Positions 39,301 through 48,894 of a stretch of 52,363 bases of DNA are shown here, piece after piece. Source of the DNA: Chrysochromulina tobinii (Eukaryota; Haptophyta; Prymnesiales; Chrysochromulinaceae). Position 1 is the stretch's first letter. Each line of letters starts with the position of its first letter. Made by a program: the position numbers and the translations under genes. The DNA lies in assembly GCA_001275005.1 (NCBI GenBank), contig JWZX01002639.1:1-52363 (forward strand), in the 5' to 3' direction. A model generated the notes under the pieces. It worked only from the letters and a program-made list of their open reading frames with translations. It was not told where the DNA came from and did no database searches.

Positions 39301-41508
39301 GCGCCACCTGCACCACGATCTGTAGGTTCTGGCGCATGTTTGTGCGGAGCATGTGGTTGAGGCACTCGATCGAGTTGTCGACGGACTGCGTGCCGAAGAA
39401 CTTGACGATGAAGTCAGGCTGCATCAGCTCGGTGCGCATGAGCGCACGCTTGATGTCATCGATGTTCTCGTAGTGCTGCAGGGCGCGCGCGGGCAGGCCC
39501 GCCTTCTCGCACAGCATGCCGATGCGAGCCTTGTCGTAGTGCGTGAACATCTCGTTGGCCATGATGGCGTCGGCCACCTGCGGCATCGCCATCAGGTTCA
39601 TCTCAAGCAGGCGCGTCTGGAGCGCCCCCTCCTCGGGCTTGTTGCCCTTGAGCACGTCGAGCAGGAACGAGGTGGCCTGCTGCAGGCAGTTGTGCGACAT
39701 GAAGACGTCGGTGACCACAGCATAGTCGAGCGTGATGCCACCGGCAGCGGCCTTCTGCGCAAACTCGAGCGCGCTGCCCGGATTCAAGCGCACCATGTGC
39801 GTGAGCAGGATGCCCCAGTCGGGCGTGTAGTTCACCTTCTGGCAGTAGACCAAGATCTTGTCGAACTGGCCCTTCGACATGAACATCTGGATGACCTTGG
39901 GCGAGCACTGGCCGCGCAGGTAGACGGAGAGGGCGAGGTTTTGGTCGACCATCGAGACGGCGTCGCCGAGCTGCTCAGTGCACTCAAGCTTGTCCTCGCT
40001 GATCCACTTCTGGAGCAGCTGCTGCTTGCCCTGCTGGATGACGGGCTTAGCTGAGCTCGAGCGACTCCATCGCGTTGAGCTTGCCCTTCTCGAGCAGCAT
40101 ACCGAAGTAGGTGAGGATGGGTGGCGAGCCACCTGGCGGCGGGGGCGCGGCCTGGAAGCGCGCGATCGTGTCGGACGTGCGCAGAATCTGCTTCGGCGAG
40201 TCGGCCGCCAGCTTGGCTGCATCCTTGTAGTTGCCCTGCTGCATCAGAGCGGCGAACTGCTGGATGAAGAGCTGCTCAACCCCCGGCAAGTTGCAGCGCG
40301 AGGCGATGCGGAGCGCGAGCTGGAAGTCGGAGAGCTGCTCACAGATGTAGGGCACAAGGTTGGCCTCATCGACGGTCACGCAGAGCACCTGACCCTTGCG
40401 GTTCACGCCCATGATGCCGCCGGTCGCGTCGTGCGGGGTCGTCACGAAGATCGTCTCGCTCGAGATGCGGTTCATGTAGATGAGCTTGCACGCCTCGACG
40501 TCGTACAGGTGCAGGTAGCCGAACTTGGTGACCATGTACACGACGTTGTACTTGTTCGAGATCTGCATCGACGCCGGGAAGTCCTGCGCCGCCTCCGGCG
40601 GGAAGTAGATGTCGCAATTCTTCTTGCCGAAGGGCGGTGTGCCCTCGGGACGGGCGCCAGGGCTCACCTCGATGACGTGCAGCTTGGCGCCTGTAGCCGT
40701 CTTGGCGGCGAAAACGAATAAGGTGGAGGGCGTGGTGGCGCCCTCGACGGTGAACTGTGCGAAGGTGGCCGCGTGGCCCTCGATGGGCTGCGACACGTTC
40801 TTCTCCTTCGAGAACAGCTGCATGGCGCCGATGATGCGGTTGGTGCCCGGCTCGACCTTGATGCCAATGAGAACCATCCACTTCTCGTCTGGCGACGTAT
40901 TGTAGTTGGTGATCAGGGTGTCGCCGAGCGTCGGGTGGCGGTCGAAGACTTTGGCTGGCTCCGACTGCCCCTCCATCGACCAGTGGAAGACGGCCCCGCC
41001 CGTGACCATCGCCACATTGGATGGCGAGGTCCAGCGCCAGAAGATGGTCGGTTCGGTGAGCTGGTGCGACTTCATTTTGCTCTTCATCTCCATGTTGAAG
41101 ATCTGATGGTAGTTGCCCGCTTTGAGCGCGATGATCTTGGAGACGGGATTCATGATCGCCGACTCAGTTGTGATCGGCCCCCGCTGCACATCCGTCGGGT
41201 TGGTCATGTCGATGATGGCGACCTGCACCGGCACCGTGTCATTCACCCACGGCACCTCGCGGATGCAGATGAACTTCTCGGACTCCATCGTCAGCGTGGC
41301 GAAGCTGATGAATTGCGGTTGGATGCCCAGATTGGTGAGCTGGACCAGCTGCGGGCCATGAGGCGTGGGGAAGGGGATAAGCACTAAGCGTTATGAGGAA
41401 CAGGGAGGCAGCAGATGAGCGACGTGAGCACGTTGAAGCGCGCTTCCGGGTGTGCTTGCCGCAGTGCCACGGCGAGCGGCGACACACCTCTTGAAATTTG
41501 ATGGGGAG
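36311..41508 (-). CDS. CLTC: Clathrin heavy chain, with one frame break and no clear own start
   Basis: Clathrin homology begins at GLPIKFQE (about 41511-41488), continues after a 139-bp intron at LVQLTNLGIQPQF (41348), and runs to 36311, about 1,685 residues in total, the normal length. The N-terminal beta-propeller shows TLTMESEKFICIRE; the linker and leg follow with YFGMLLEKGKLN, then clathrin repeats to a Gly/Tyr-rich C-terminus (APGYGGGGYGGY). Clathrin forms the triskelion coat for endocytosis and trafficking. Two oddities stand out. At 40047-40049 one extra base turns SLELS-KPVIQQG into an in-frame UAA; reading resumes in the +1 frame and the rest is intact. And no ATG precedes GLPIKFQE in frame nearby; the frame is open upstream into the ARM/HEAT-WWE coding region. 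Coding segments: 41508-41488, 41348-40050, 40048-36311. Confidence 0.9.
40047..40049 (-). other. In-frame UAA from a 1-base insertion in clathrin heavy chain
   Basis: On the minus strand the codons read CTC GAG CTC AGC TAA GCC. Dropping one base (T at 40049) gives AGC AAG CCC GTC ATC, which is the expected clathrin sequence SKPVI. No GT-AG intron can remove it without losing conserved residues on either side. It is a sequencing or assembly error, a recent mutation, or a +1 frameshift site. Confidence 0.9.
41349..41487 (-). other. Intron between clathrin exons
   Basis: This 139-bp GT-AG intron has donor GTGTGT and acceptor CCCGCAG on the minus strand and is phase 0. Splicing joins LPIKFQE to LVQLTNLGI, which aligns with the conserved start of clathrin heavy chain. 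No junction repeat is present. Confidence 0.85.
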
Positions 41509-44500
41509 GCCAGCCCCGCGTGACGTTCCAACGTGCGCTGGGACTGGCTGCGACTGTCCAGGCGCTCTTGAAGTGCTTGCTACTGTGGGCGATCTTGGGG
41601 AGCCTGCCGCTGCCGTCGCCACATCCAGCTTGCCAAGAGTCGAAACCGCTGCCGCACGCCTTTTGAGATTGCGCACGAAGCCCGTTCGCACATTCTGCTG
41701 CGTGCATTGGCTCAGGTCCACACGGTACGCCTGTCCGCGGATTTCGATTCGGAAGCGCAGGACACCCCCCGCCTCATGGTTTCGGAACGTCTCCTCCGAG
41801 GCGGTGTCGAAGAGCTGCCACGCCCCGCTGCCAACAGCACCATCCTCCCACATCCACACGTGCGCTGGGACTGGTTGCGACTGTCCAGGTGCTCTCAAAG
41901 TGCTAGTTACTGTGGGCGATCTTGGCGAACCCATCGGCGGATCCACGGCCCAGCCCATCGGCGGCTGATCCACGGGCCAACCCATTGGCGGCTGGTCCAC
42001 GGGCCAGGAGCCCATTGGTGGCTGATCCACGGGCCAGCCCATTGGCGGCTGGTCCACGGGCCAGGAGCCCATTGGTGGCTGATCCACGGGCCAGCCCATT
42101 GGCGGCTGATCCATGGGCCAGGAGCCCATTGGTGGCTGATCCACGGGCCAACCCATTGGGACCGGAGGAGGCGCCGCGGAGGTGGAGATGTCATAACCTG
42201 CAGCTGCCGGCATGCTGACCACTGCCAGCGTGCTTACCGCTGCCGGCGTGCTTACCACGTCAGGAGATGGAGGGGCGGGCTGAGTAGGCGTTGGCGTCAC
42301 ATTGCCGAAGAGCGGGTCAGTCCAATCAGACCGGTCAGACCAGGCAACCGAGCCAGTCCCGTTGGAAGGCTGAGGAGGTGTTGGCGTCAAGTTGCCGCAC
42401 TGAGCTTGTAGCATCTCCGCCTTCTTGGCATCCTCGCCGTCCGTCAGATGCCACAACGATTTGGCTGCAGTCGCCTTGCCTTTAGCGTCACCGTCGCGAA
42501 CGAGCGTCACGAGCGCATCAATGCCTCCCGCGGCCCAGATTGCGGCCTTGTTGGCAACGTCGTCTGCCGCCAGACTACACAACGCGCCGGCTGCGTTCGC
42601 CTTGCCACTAGTGTCGCCATTGCGCACGAGCATCACGAGCGCCTCGATGCCGCCCGCGGCCCGGATCGCCGCCTTGTTGCTATCGTCATCTGCCGCCAGA
42701 ATCCGCAACGCGGCGGCTGCATTCACCTTGCCTACAGCGTCGCCGTCGCGCACGAGCGTCACTAGCGCCTCCAAGCCGCCCGCCGCTTGGATCGCCGCCG
42801 TGATGCGATTGTCGACGTACGCCAGAGTCCGCAACGCAGCGGCTGCGTTCGCCTTGCCATCAGCGTCGCCGTCGCGCACGAGCGTCACGAGCGCATCAAC
42901 GCCGCCCGCGACCCGGATCGCCGCCGTGATCCAATCGTCTCCTGCCGCAAGATCCCACAACGCACCGGCTGCGTTCGCCTTGCCTGCAGCGTCGCCGTCG
43001 CGTACGAGTGTCACGAGCGCCTCGATGCCGCCCGCGGCCCGGATCGCCGCCTTGGTGGCATCGTCAGCTGCCGCCAGAATCCGCAACGCGGCGGCTGCAT
43101 TCACCTTGCCTGCAGCGTCGCCGTCGCGCACGAGCATCACGAGCGCATCGATGCCGCCCGCGGCCCGCATTGAGGCCTTATTGGCATCGTCCGCTGCCGC
43201 CAGAATCCACAACGCGCCGGCTGCATTCATCTTGCCATCAGCGTCGCCGACGCGCACGAGCGTCACGAGAGCCTCGATGCCGCCCACCGCTCTGATCGCC
43301 GCCGTGATGCCATCGCCTCCTGACGCCAGACCCCACAACGCGCCGGCTGCGTTCACCTTGCCATCAACGTCGCCGTTGCGCACGAGCGCCACGAGCGCAT
43401 CGATGCCGCCCGCGTCCCGGATCGCCGCCGTGATGCCATCGTCTCCTGCCGCAAGATCCCACAACGCACCGGCTGCGTTCGCCTTGCCATCAGCGTCGCC
43501 ATTGCGCACGAGAACCACGAGCGCCTCGATACCGCCCGCCGCTCGGATCGCCGCCTTGTTGGCATCATCAGCTGCCGCCATAATTCGCAATGCGCCGGCT
43601 GCGTTCGCCTTGCCTGCAGCGTCGCCGTCGCGCACGAGCGTCACGAGCGCATCGATACCGCCCGCTGCCCGGATCGCCGCCTTGTTGGCATCATCAGCTG
43701 CCGCCAGATTCTGCAACGCTACGGCTGCGTTCGCCTTGCCTGCAGCGTCGCCGTCGCGCACGAGCGCCACGAGCGCCTCGATACCGCCCGCCGCTCGGAT
43801 CGCCGCCGTGATGCCACCTTCACCTGCCGACAGACCCCACAACGCGCCGGCTGCGTTCGCCTTGCCTGCAGCGTCGCCGTCGCGTACGAGCGTCACGAGC
43901 GCCTCGATGCCGCCCGCCGCCCGTATGGCCGCCTTGTTGGCATCATCAGCTGCCGCCAGATTCTGCAACGCGGCGGCTGCGTACGCCTTGCTTGCAGCGT
44001 CGCCGTCGCGTACGAGCGTCACGACCGCCAACGCGAGCGTCGCCGTATCCAGCTTGCCAAGAGTCGAGACCGCCACCCGACGCACATTTTCATCGGAGTC
44101 CGCGAGCCTTGCGACGAGCGCGGGCGCATGCTGATCGAGCGTCGCCGCATCCAGCTGGCCAAGAGTCGAGACCGCCTTCCAACGCACATCTGAATCGGAG
44201 TCCTCGAGCCTTGCGACGAGCGCGGGCGCGTGCTGAGCGAGCGTCGCCGTATCCAGCTGGCCAAGAGTCGAGACCGCCGCCGCACGCACACTCCAATCGG
44301 AGTCTTGGAGCCGTGCGACAAGCGCGGGCGCGTGCTGAGCGAGCGTCGCCGCATCCAGTTGGCCAAGGGTCGACACAGCCGCCCAACGCACATCTGAATC
44401 GGAGTGGCTGAGCCTTGCGATGATTATCGCAGGCGCGTGCTGAGCAATCGCCACCGCATCCAGCTTGCAAAGAGTCGAGACCGCCACCCGACGCACATTT

Positions 44501-46152
44501 TCATCGGAGTCCGCGAACCTTGCGACGAGCGCGGGCGCATGCTGAGCGAGCGTCGCCGCATCCAGCTGGCCAAGAGTCGAGACCGCCGCCAAACGCACAT
44601 GCGAATCGGGGTGGTCGAGCATGGCGACGATCTTGACAACGTCATCTGCCGCCAGAATACACAACGCGCCGGCTGCATTCGACCTGCCTGCAGCGTCGCC
44701 GTCGCGCACAAGCGTCACGAGCGCCTCGATGCCGCCCGCGTCCCGGATCGCCGCCGTGATGCCATCGTCTCCTGCCGCAAGATCCCACAACGCACCGGCT
44801 GCGTTCGCCTTGCCATCAGCGTCGCCATTGCGCACGAGAACCACGAGCGCCTCGATACCGCCCGCCGCTCGGATCGCTGCCTTGTTGGCATCGTCGGCTG
44901 CCGCCATAATTCGCAATGCGCCGGCTGCGTTCGCCTTGCCTGCAGCGTCGCCGTCGCGCACGAGCGTCACGAGCGCATCGATACCGCCCGCCGCTCGGAT
45001 CGCTGCCTTGATGCCATCGTTGCCGCGTGCCAGACTATCCAACGCGCCGGCTGCGTCCGCCTTGCCTGCAGCGTCGCCGTCGCGCACGAGCGCCACGAGC
45101 GCCTCGATACCGCCTGCCGCCGTTATCCCCGCCTTGTTGGCAGCGTCGCTGAACGCCAGACTCCACAACGCGCCGGCTGCGTTCGCCTTGCCTGCAGCGT
45201 CGCCGTCGCGCACGAGCGTCACGAGCGGTGCGATACCGCCCGCTGCTCGGATCGCCGCACTGATAGCATCGTCGCCGCGTGCCAGAATCCGCAACGCGCC
45301 GGCTGCGTTCGCCTTGCCTTCAGCGTCGCCGTCGCGCACGAGCGCCACGAGCGGTGCGATACCGCCAGCTGCCGTTATCCTCGCCTTATTGGCAGCGTCG
45401 CTGCACGCCACATTCCACAACGCTATGGCTCCCTTTGACTTGCCTGCAGCGTCGCCCTTGCGAGTGAGCTTTACGAGCGCCTCGATGCCGCCTGCCGCCG
45501 CGATTGTCTTCCGGTTGGCCGTGTTGCGCGCTAACTTCCACAACGCCTCCGCGGCTGCAGCCTGCTCCTCAGCGGTGCCATCTCTCAGCATCGCCACCAG
45601 CGGCGGGACGGCGCCGGCCGCGGCGAGAGACTCGCGCATTGGGTTTGTCGCTTCCCCTGGTGGTGCGTTGGCGAGAATTGCAATACCAGTCGCCGCGGGC
45701 GTCCGCACACCGATGGCGCATGCTTGCAATAATGCCACCAGCGCCACCGCATCCGCGTCGGCCACTGCGCGCACCACAGCGGCGGCGCTCTGCACCCCCC
45801 CAAACCCGACCGTAGGCTGCCCCCCCCCTTCAAGACCGGGGTTTCCCACGCTCAGAAGAGGAGCAGTCGGCGGCCATGACGCGGCTGGCGGTGCGCGTAG
45901 GATCGGCCACCAGCTCTTCCTGGCGGTGACGGCGGTGGCGGCGCCCTTGGCGCCGCCCGTTGCACCCGATGTCGATGGGGATGACCGGGCCTGCAGTGGA
46001 TTTGGCGGCGGCGGCGGTGGGCTGGCGACGGTGAACCGTGGTTCCGGCTTTGGCGGCGGAGGTGGATTGTCGACTGTGTTCTTTGGTGGCCCGTGCTGGG
46101 CCTGTGATGATGGCGGCGGTGGTGGCGGTGTGTAAACCAGCGAGCCGCGCAT
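41488..46152 (-). CDS. ARM/HEAT-repeat protein with WWE domain, open into clathrin exon 1
   Basis: The frame is read from ATG 46150-46152 (open slightly further upstream). A Pro-rich head with repeated PPPPP blocks is followed by about ten ARM repeats of ~42 residues (AAGGIEALVTLVRDGDAAG, KANAAGALWDLA), then about six HEAT-like 39-residue units (VRRVAVSTLGKLDTATL, AQHAPALVARL), then about a dozen more ARM repeats. A linker of PMGWPVDQ/PMGSWPVDQ units leads to a WWE domain (about 41880-41656): WMWEDGAVGSGAWQLFD, then GQAYRVDLSQCTQQN and TGFVRNLKRR. WWE domains bind ADP-ribose polymers or act in ubiquitin-type assemblies; ARM repeats bind proteins. After the WWE no stop occurs: a HEAT scrap and a copy of the pre-WWE linker lead directly into clathrin GLPIKFQE. 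The 3' boundary as a separate gene is therefore unknown. Confidence 0.75.
41930..42160 (-). repeat. Coding minisatellite (PMGWPVDQ/PMGSWPVDQ)
   Basis: Alternating 24- and 27-bp units, about nine in total, encode PPMGWPVDQ and PPMGSWPVDQ. The units are nearly identical, which gives a Trp/Pro-rich linker before the WWE domain. Confidence 0.88.
42425..45560 (-). repeat. Tandem ARM (126-bp) and HEAT (117-bp) repeat array
   Basis: Long in-frame tandem repeats make up most of this gene. ARM units of about 126 bp flank a central block (about 44030-44640) of about 117-bp HEAT units. Two blocks, about 43370-43670 and 44690-44990, are nearly identical over about 300 bp. This points to recent internal duplication or gene conversion. 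Confidence 0.9.
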
Positions 46153-46477
46153 CTGTGCGTCCACCTCCGCGGCAGCTTGCTGAGCCCGCGGCCGCGGCAA
46201 ACGAAGCCGGCGCCACCCTTTCACTCGTTTCCCCGTCCGAACGGAGCCTCCGACCTTTATTACGGGTACCCGGTACAGTACGGACCCAAAGCAACTCCCG
46301 GAAAAGCAAAACTATGCCCCTGCTCGGAAATGATTTTCCTCTTGACGAGCGACTTACGAGATGAACTACTGTACCGGTACTTCACAGGTCTCGAAGTTTG
46401 GGGAAAAAAGGGTCATCACACACAGGGTCCCGATGTTGGGCACAGAACAGTACCTGTACCACCACAAGACTCCTCCA
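46153..46477. promoter_or_regulatory. Divergent region, ARM/HEAT-WWE / Cys-rich membrane protein
   Basis: Opposed starts are about 325 bp apart. ACCGGT lies in GTACCGGTAC at 46371-46380, about 100 bp ahead of the plus-strand ATG. A related GGTACCCGGTAC lies at about 46266-46277. Confidence 0.4.
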
Positions 46478-47794
46478 ATGGCCCGGTTGTCGATGATGGG
46501 GGGCTTCCTCGCCATGATGGTGGGCTTCACCAGTGCAGACGCCACCTGCACAAACACGTGCAATTACGCCTTCGATCGCGTGTGTGACGATGGCGGCCCG
46601 GGCTCCAGGTATAGCGATTGCAAACTCGGCACCGATTGCTTCGACTGCGGCATATCACCCCACAAACCACCTTCCGCTCCATTGCTCCGCCGACCCCCGC
46701 CATTGGCCCGTAGCCCGTCCTGGCCCGTCCTGGCCCGACCCCCGCCGCTGCCCCGAGCCCCGCCGCTCCCGCCGCTCCCGCCACTGGTCTGCCCGGCGAT
46801 AATCGCCACCGCGCAAACTCAGCATTGGATCTACAGCATCCCATTGATCGTCCTCGTCCTCGTCCCCTTTGGGTCCTATTCACTTTGCCCGAATCCACTC
46901 TACGAACGTGGTTGTGGCGGCCGAAGACAGCACGGCATCCTCGCCCTTATATTTGCCGTGATCCTGCCTGTTTGCTACGTTCTCATCCTGGTTACTTTTC
47001 CTTACTGCGACGGACGTGGACACTCTCCAGATTTTTGTACCGCATGCCTTGGCTGGTGGTACGCGCCGATCGGAACCAGCTGGCCACTAAGCAGCATATC
47101 CCCGATCATGTTCGTCTTCACTAGCTTGTTGCTTGGCGAAATGATGGCCTCGATCTACATTGCCACAGTCTGTCTCTGCGGCTCTGAGCCAGTGCAACGC
47201 GCCATTTGGGCCAAACAGGTTCTGCTTTGGCCCTTTCTGCTTTTTCTCTTGCTCGGCTTCTTTGCTTTGTGCATTCTCACGGCTAAGGACGGTGGTTGCC
47301 AGGGTAGTCAATTGCCTTGTCCTTCCACAGGGAGCAACGGTGGATCTCGCTCCGCCTCGCGCGCGAGCGCCTCCTCCTCAACGCCGCCTCCGAGAACTGC
47401 CCGTCGCCCTCCGCGCCCTCGCCTTTCAAAGAGGCCGTGGAACATCTTCTTCTCGTCGCTCGTCCGCCGCCGCACGGCCGTGAGAAGCAGCGCCAAGTTT
47501 CTTTTCCCACCTCGCCGGGCTCCTGCCCAAGCTCCATCTCACTTGTTATCGTTTGGTAGCCTATCAGAGACGGCGACTAGCTCACTAATGTCCAACCAGG
47601 CGACTCCAGATGTGCACGTTGTGCCAAATACCCCCGTTCACGTCCTAAACCCCAAGGCTTCTATGGATACACCTCACGGTGACACGTCAGTCGGGGTTTG
47701 TACACAACCTACTTGTACGCGAGCGCGCAGGCCAGACACGCCGGTCTGCACTCCTCTCTCGAGCCCCTCTCTGCCTCCCATGCTGCCTCCCTGA
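46478..47794 (+). CDS. Secretory-pathway membrane protein with a Cys-rich CDDGGPGS motif
   Basis: The protein (438 residues) is read from ATG 46478, which begins a signal peptide (MARLSMMGGFLAMMVGFTSA). Directly after it comes a compact Cys-rich module: CTNTCNYAFDRVCDDGGPGS, then YSDCKLGTDCFDCG. I associate this module with secreted or membrane proteins of haptophytes and pelagophytes; its role is not known to me. A Pro/Leu-rich linker (RPPPLPRAPPLPPLPPL) leads to four or five TM helices, with Cys-containing loops such as YCDGRGHSPDFCTACLGWW. The region after about residue 285 is Ser/Pro/Arg-rich and weakly conserved-looking; a missed intron near 47290 could change the C-terminus. The function is unknown. 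Confidence 0.6.
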   Translation: MARLSMMGGFLAMMVGFTSADATCTNTCNYAFDRVCDDGGPGSRYSDCKLGTDCFDCGISPHKPPSAPLLRRPPPLARSPSWPVLARPPPLPRAPPLPPLPPLVCPAIIATAQTQHWIYSIPLIVLVLVPFGSYSLCPNPLYERGCGGRRQHGILALIFAVILPVCYVLILVTFPYCDGRGHSPDFCTACLGWWYAPIGTSWPLSSISPIMFVFTSLLLGEMMASIYIATVCLCGSEPVQRAIWAKQVLLWPFLLFLLLGFFALCILTAKDGGCQGSQLPCPSTGSNGGSRSASRASASSSTPPPRTARRPPRPRLSKRPWNIFFSSLVRRRTAVRSSAKFLFPPRRAPAQAPSHLLSFGSLSETATSSLMSNQATPDVHVVPNTPVHVLNPKASMDTPHGDTSVGVCTQPTCTRARRPDTPVCTPLSSPSLPPMLPP

Positions 47795-48894
47795 CACGCA
47801 CAACAGCACGGCATCCCTGACTCACGGTGGTGGGTTGGCACGCTCCTCGGCCGTCCCCCGTCCCTTGCTTGCGCTGGCTGCCACGGACTAGACGCGTTTC
47901 GAGCTGATTTCGCGCAAAGGCGGCCATCTAATCGAGACCCCATGCGTCAACAGACGAAGCCTTCTGAGCCGGCCGGCCCTCTGGGGGGGATTGCAGGGGA
48001 GACACTACACACTTTGGAATGGTTGAAAACGCATCGGTGGGCAACGAACTGCCATCAGCGATAGAGGCCCTCGTGCTTCCGGGTCCGTACCCGGCGTACC
48101 GGAGTTTTGCGCGTTGTGTTGAGCAGCAGCAGCAGCAGTACCGGTACCCGTACGGTATCTACCCAGTCTCTCGTCGTGTATAGCTTACAGGCTTACACGG
48201 TCATTAATTCGTACTCGCGGTCGCAAATCATACATGAACGATTAAGCCGCAGCGCGGCTCGTGTCCGGGATACTAATGTCGTATGTGTATCTACGCTCTT
48301 AACCACCCCGCTTTCCGCTAGCAGAGCGGCTTGATAATCTATCATACAATCAATCTCGGGGTGCTGATCACGATACTCGATACATGTAGGCCGTGGCCCG
48401 GTTTTCATAGTACATAGAAAGTCCTCGCGCCGGTCCGGTTTTCATTTAATGATTAATCTGTGGTCTGAGACTGAGTGCACTCTGCACACTATGTGAACTT
48501 TGCACAATCTGTGCACACTTTAGACGACGCTTTAGAGTACTTTTAGAATCGGAGATCTGTGCACATAAATACCGATCTGTGCACACACCGCGCTCAGCGC
48601 GGTTTAAGAATAAAATCGCCGATGAAATCAGTTGAGCGTGATTCTCTACCGGGACCCCGGCGGTAAAGACACCGGGGAGCCGGGACACACAGGACACACA
48701 AACAAGGGGACCGGTAAAAAGACAAGGGGACCGGTACGAACATGAGGCGCGGTTGTACCCCCGGGTCCCCCCACCCAGCCAGACTAGCCAGTGTGAATTC
48801 TAAACATTGGCTGTGAATAGATGAGACGGTTTGGCCTGCAACCTCGACACAAAGGTCCGCAAACGTGCCTGCGCACACACCCGCGAGCGGCGGG
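47795..48894. other. Intergenic region with promoter-like elements upstream of the AspH-like gene
   Basis: About 1.1 kb. It contains a (CAG)n run at 48123-48138 beside ACCGGT (48140-48145), a TGTGCACA-rich stretch (48480-48590) with GATCTGTGCACA twice, and the composite 48659-48735. No gene was recognised. Confidence 0.55.
48659..48735 (+). promoter_or_regulatory. Composite GTAAAAAGACA/ACCGGT element
   Basis: GGTAAAGACACCGGGGAGCC and GGGACACACAGGACACAC are followed by GGGGACCGGTAAAAAGACAA and another GGGGACCGGTAC. It lies 160-235 bp ahead of the AspH-like ATG. The first ~40 bp match the minus strand at 16114-16070, ahead of the Rossmann-fold gene. Confidence 0.45.

Noticed and set aside
37856-39325. 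489-residue plus-strand frame within clathrin heavy chain
   Set aside because: It is antisense to unmistakable clathrin sequence and is Leu/Val/His/Asp-rich, as expected from reverse reading.
36311-41508. Clathrin locus as a decayed pseudogene
   Set aside because: Only one frame break occurs in about 1,685 codons and conservation is high throughout; old decay would leave many breaks. A very recent null copy is not excluded.
42425-45560. CRISPR-like regular repeat array
   Set aside because: Repeats are coding, in frame, contiguous without spacers, and translate as ARM/HEAT units.
42425-46135. Long plus-strand open frames opposite the ARM/HEAT gene (Ser/Ala/Pro-rich, 500 residues or more)
   Set aside because: They mirror the ARM repeats in antisense; the minus-strand frame has clear ARM, HEAT and WWE sequence, so the plus-strand frames are shadows of GC-rich repeat coding.
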